From NCBI GenBank assembly GCA_015484985.1, contig WFUL01000184.1, positions 1 through 5,318 of the forward strand: a stretch of 5,318 bases of DNA. The letters are read 5' to 3'. Under the pieces are notes generated by a model. That model was not told where the DNA came from. It saw only the letters and a program-made list of their open reading frames with translations, and did not search any database. Numbering within the stretch: the first letter of the stretch is position 1; the number at the start of each line of letters is the position of its first letter. The translations under genes were made by a program, and so were the position numbers. This document shows, piece by piece, positions 5,189 through 5,318 of this stretch. The DNA comes from Anaerolineales bacterium (GTDB lineage: Bacteria > Chloroflexota > Anaerolineae > Anaerolineales > DRMV01).

Positions 5189-5318
5189 AGATTGGTCTGG
5201 CTGGCCCATCTAATACCAACTCGTCTGCCAAGTGTGACAATGGAAGGAAGTTCGGCACAAAGGGCGACCCAGCCATGGGATGATGCAACCCGATGTCCGT
5301 TCGCACCCTCTCTTTTCC
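5189..5318. other. Intergenic tail without a supported feature
   Basis: After repeat copy 2 no open frame with recognisable content, RNA gene or strong promoter is visible up to the window edge. TAATAC (5211-5216) looks like a -10 box but has no suitably spaced -35 partner. The sequence is less GC-biased than the genes, consistent with non-coding spacer before a gene outside the window. Confidence 0.4.

Noticed and set aside
213..5199. Resemblance of 213-232 (CCTTGCAAGATATGGATCTG) to 5181-5199 just beyond copy 2
   Set aside because: The match needs three gaps over 20 bases and its spacing relative to the two repeat copies differs, so it is probably coincidental.

Overview
The window is GC-rich bacterial DNA carrying one compact four-gene operon on the + strand (431-5004). 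It is bracketed by two copies of a ~135 bp, strongly palindromic intergenic repeat (54-193 and ~5050-5188). The gene set, the stand-alone biotin carrier of propionyl-CoA-carboxylase type and the style of the membrane glycosyltransferase-like protein suggest a thermophilic or moderately thermophilic Chloroflexota (Anaerolineae-like) organism. That placement is inference from family resemblance only and is not firm.

Layout. Positions 1-430 hold no convincing gene. They contain a perfect 12-bp GC-rich hairpin, probably the terminator of a gene to the left (9-37), then repeat copy 1, then about 150 bp with no recognisable content. A good sigma70/sigmaA-type promoter follows (TTGGTC, 17 bp, TATAAT; 346-374), with a short leader carrying a 7-bp hairpin. 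The operon is: biotin carboxyl carrier protein (431-931); CYTH-domain protein of the class IV adenylate cyclase/triphosphatase family (928-1569, 4-bp ATGA overlap); chorismate synthase AroC (1609-2787, 39-nt gap); and a 736-residue polytopic membrane protein resembling GT-C/PMT-type glycosyltransferases (2794-5004, 6-nt gap). Repeat copy 2 follows about 50 bp after the last stop codon. The remaining ~130 bp to the window end has no supported feature.

How the genes relate. Spacing and the single visible promoter imply co-transcription, but the four products have no obvious common pathway. They cover a carboxyl-carrier subunit for an acyl-CoA or keto-acid carboxylase, a triphosphate-binding tunnel enzyme, the last step of the shikimate pathway, and an envelope glycan or lipid-linked sugar transfer function. 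The carboxylase partners of the biotin carrier are not in the window.

Most noteworthy is the repeat pair. Both copies share a near-identical core hairpin (18-bp stem, GC-rich top, A/T base), one compensatory base-pair change in the stem, and long imperfectly paired outer arms. They sit exactly at the two borders of the operon. They could be bidirectional terminators/insulators, a non-autonomous mobile element family (MITE- or REP-like), or a structured RNA family. The sequence alone does not decide between these.
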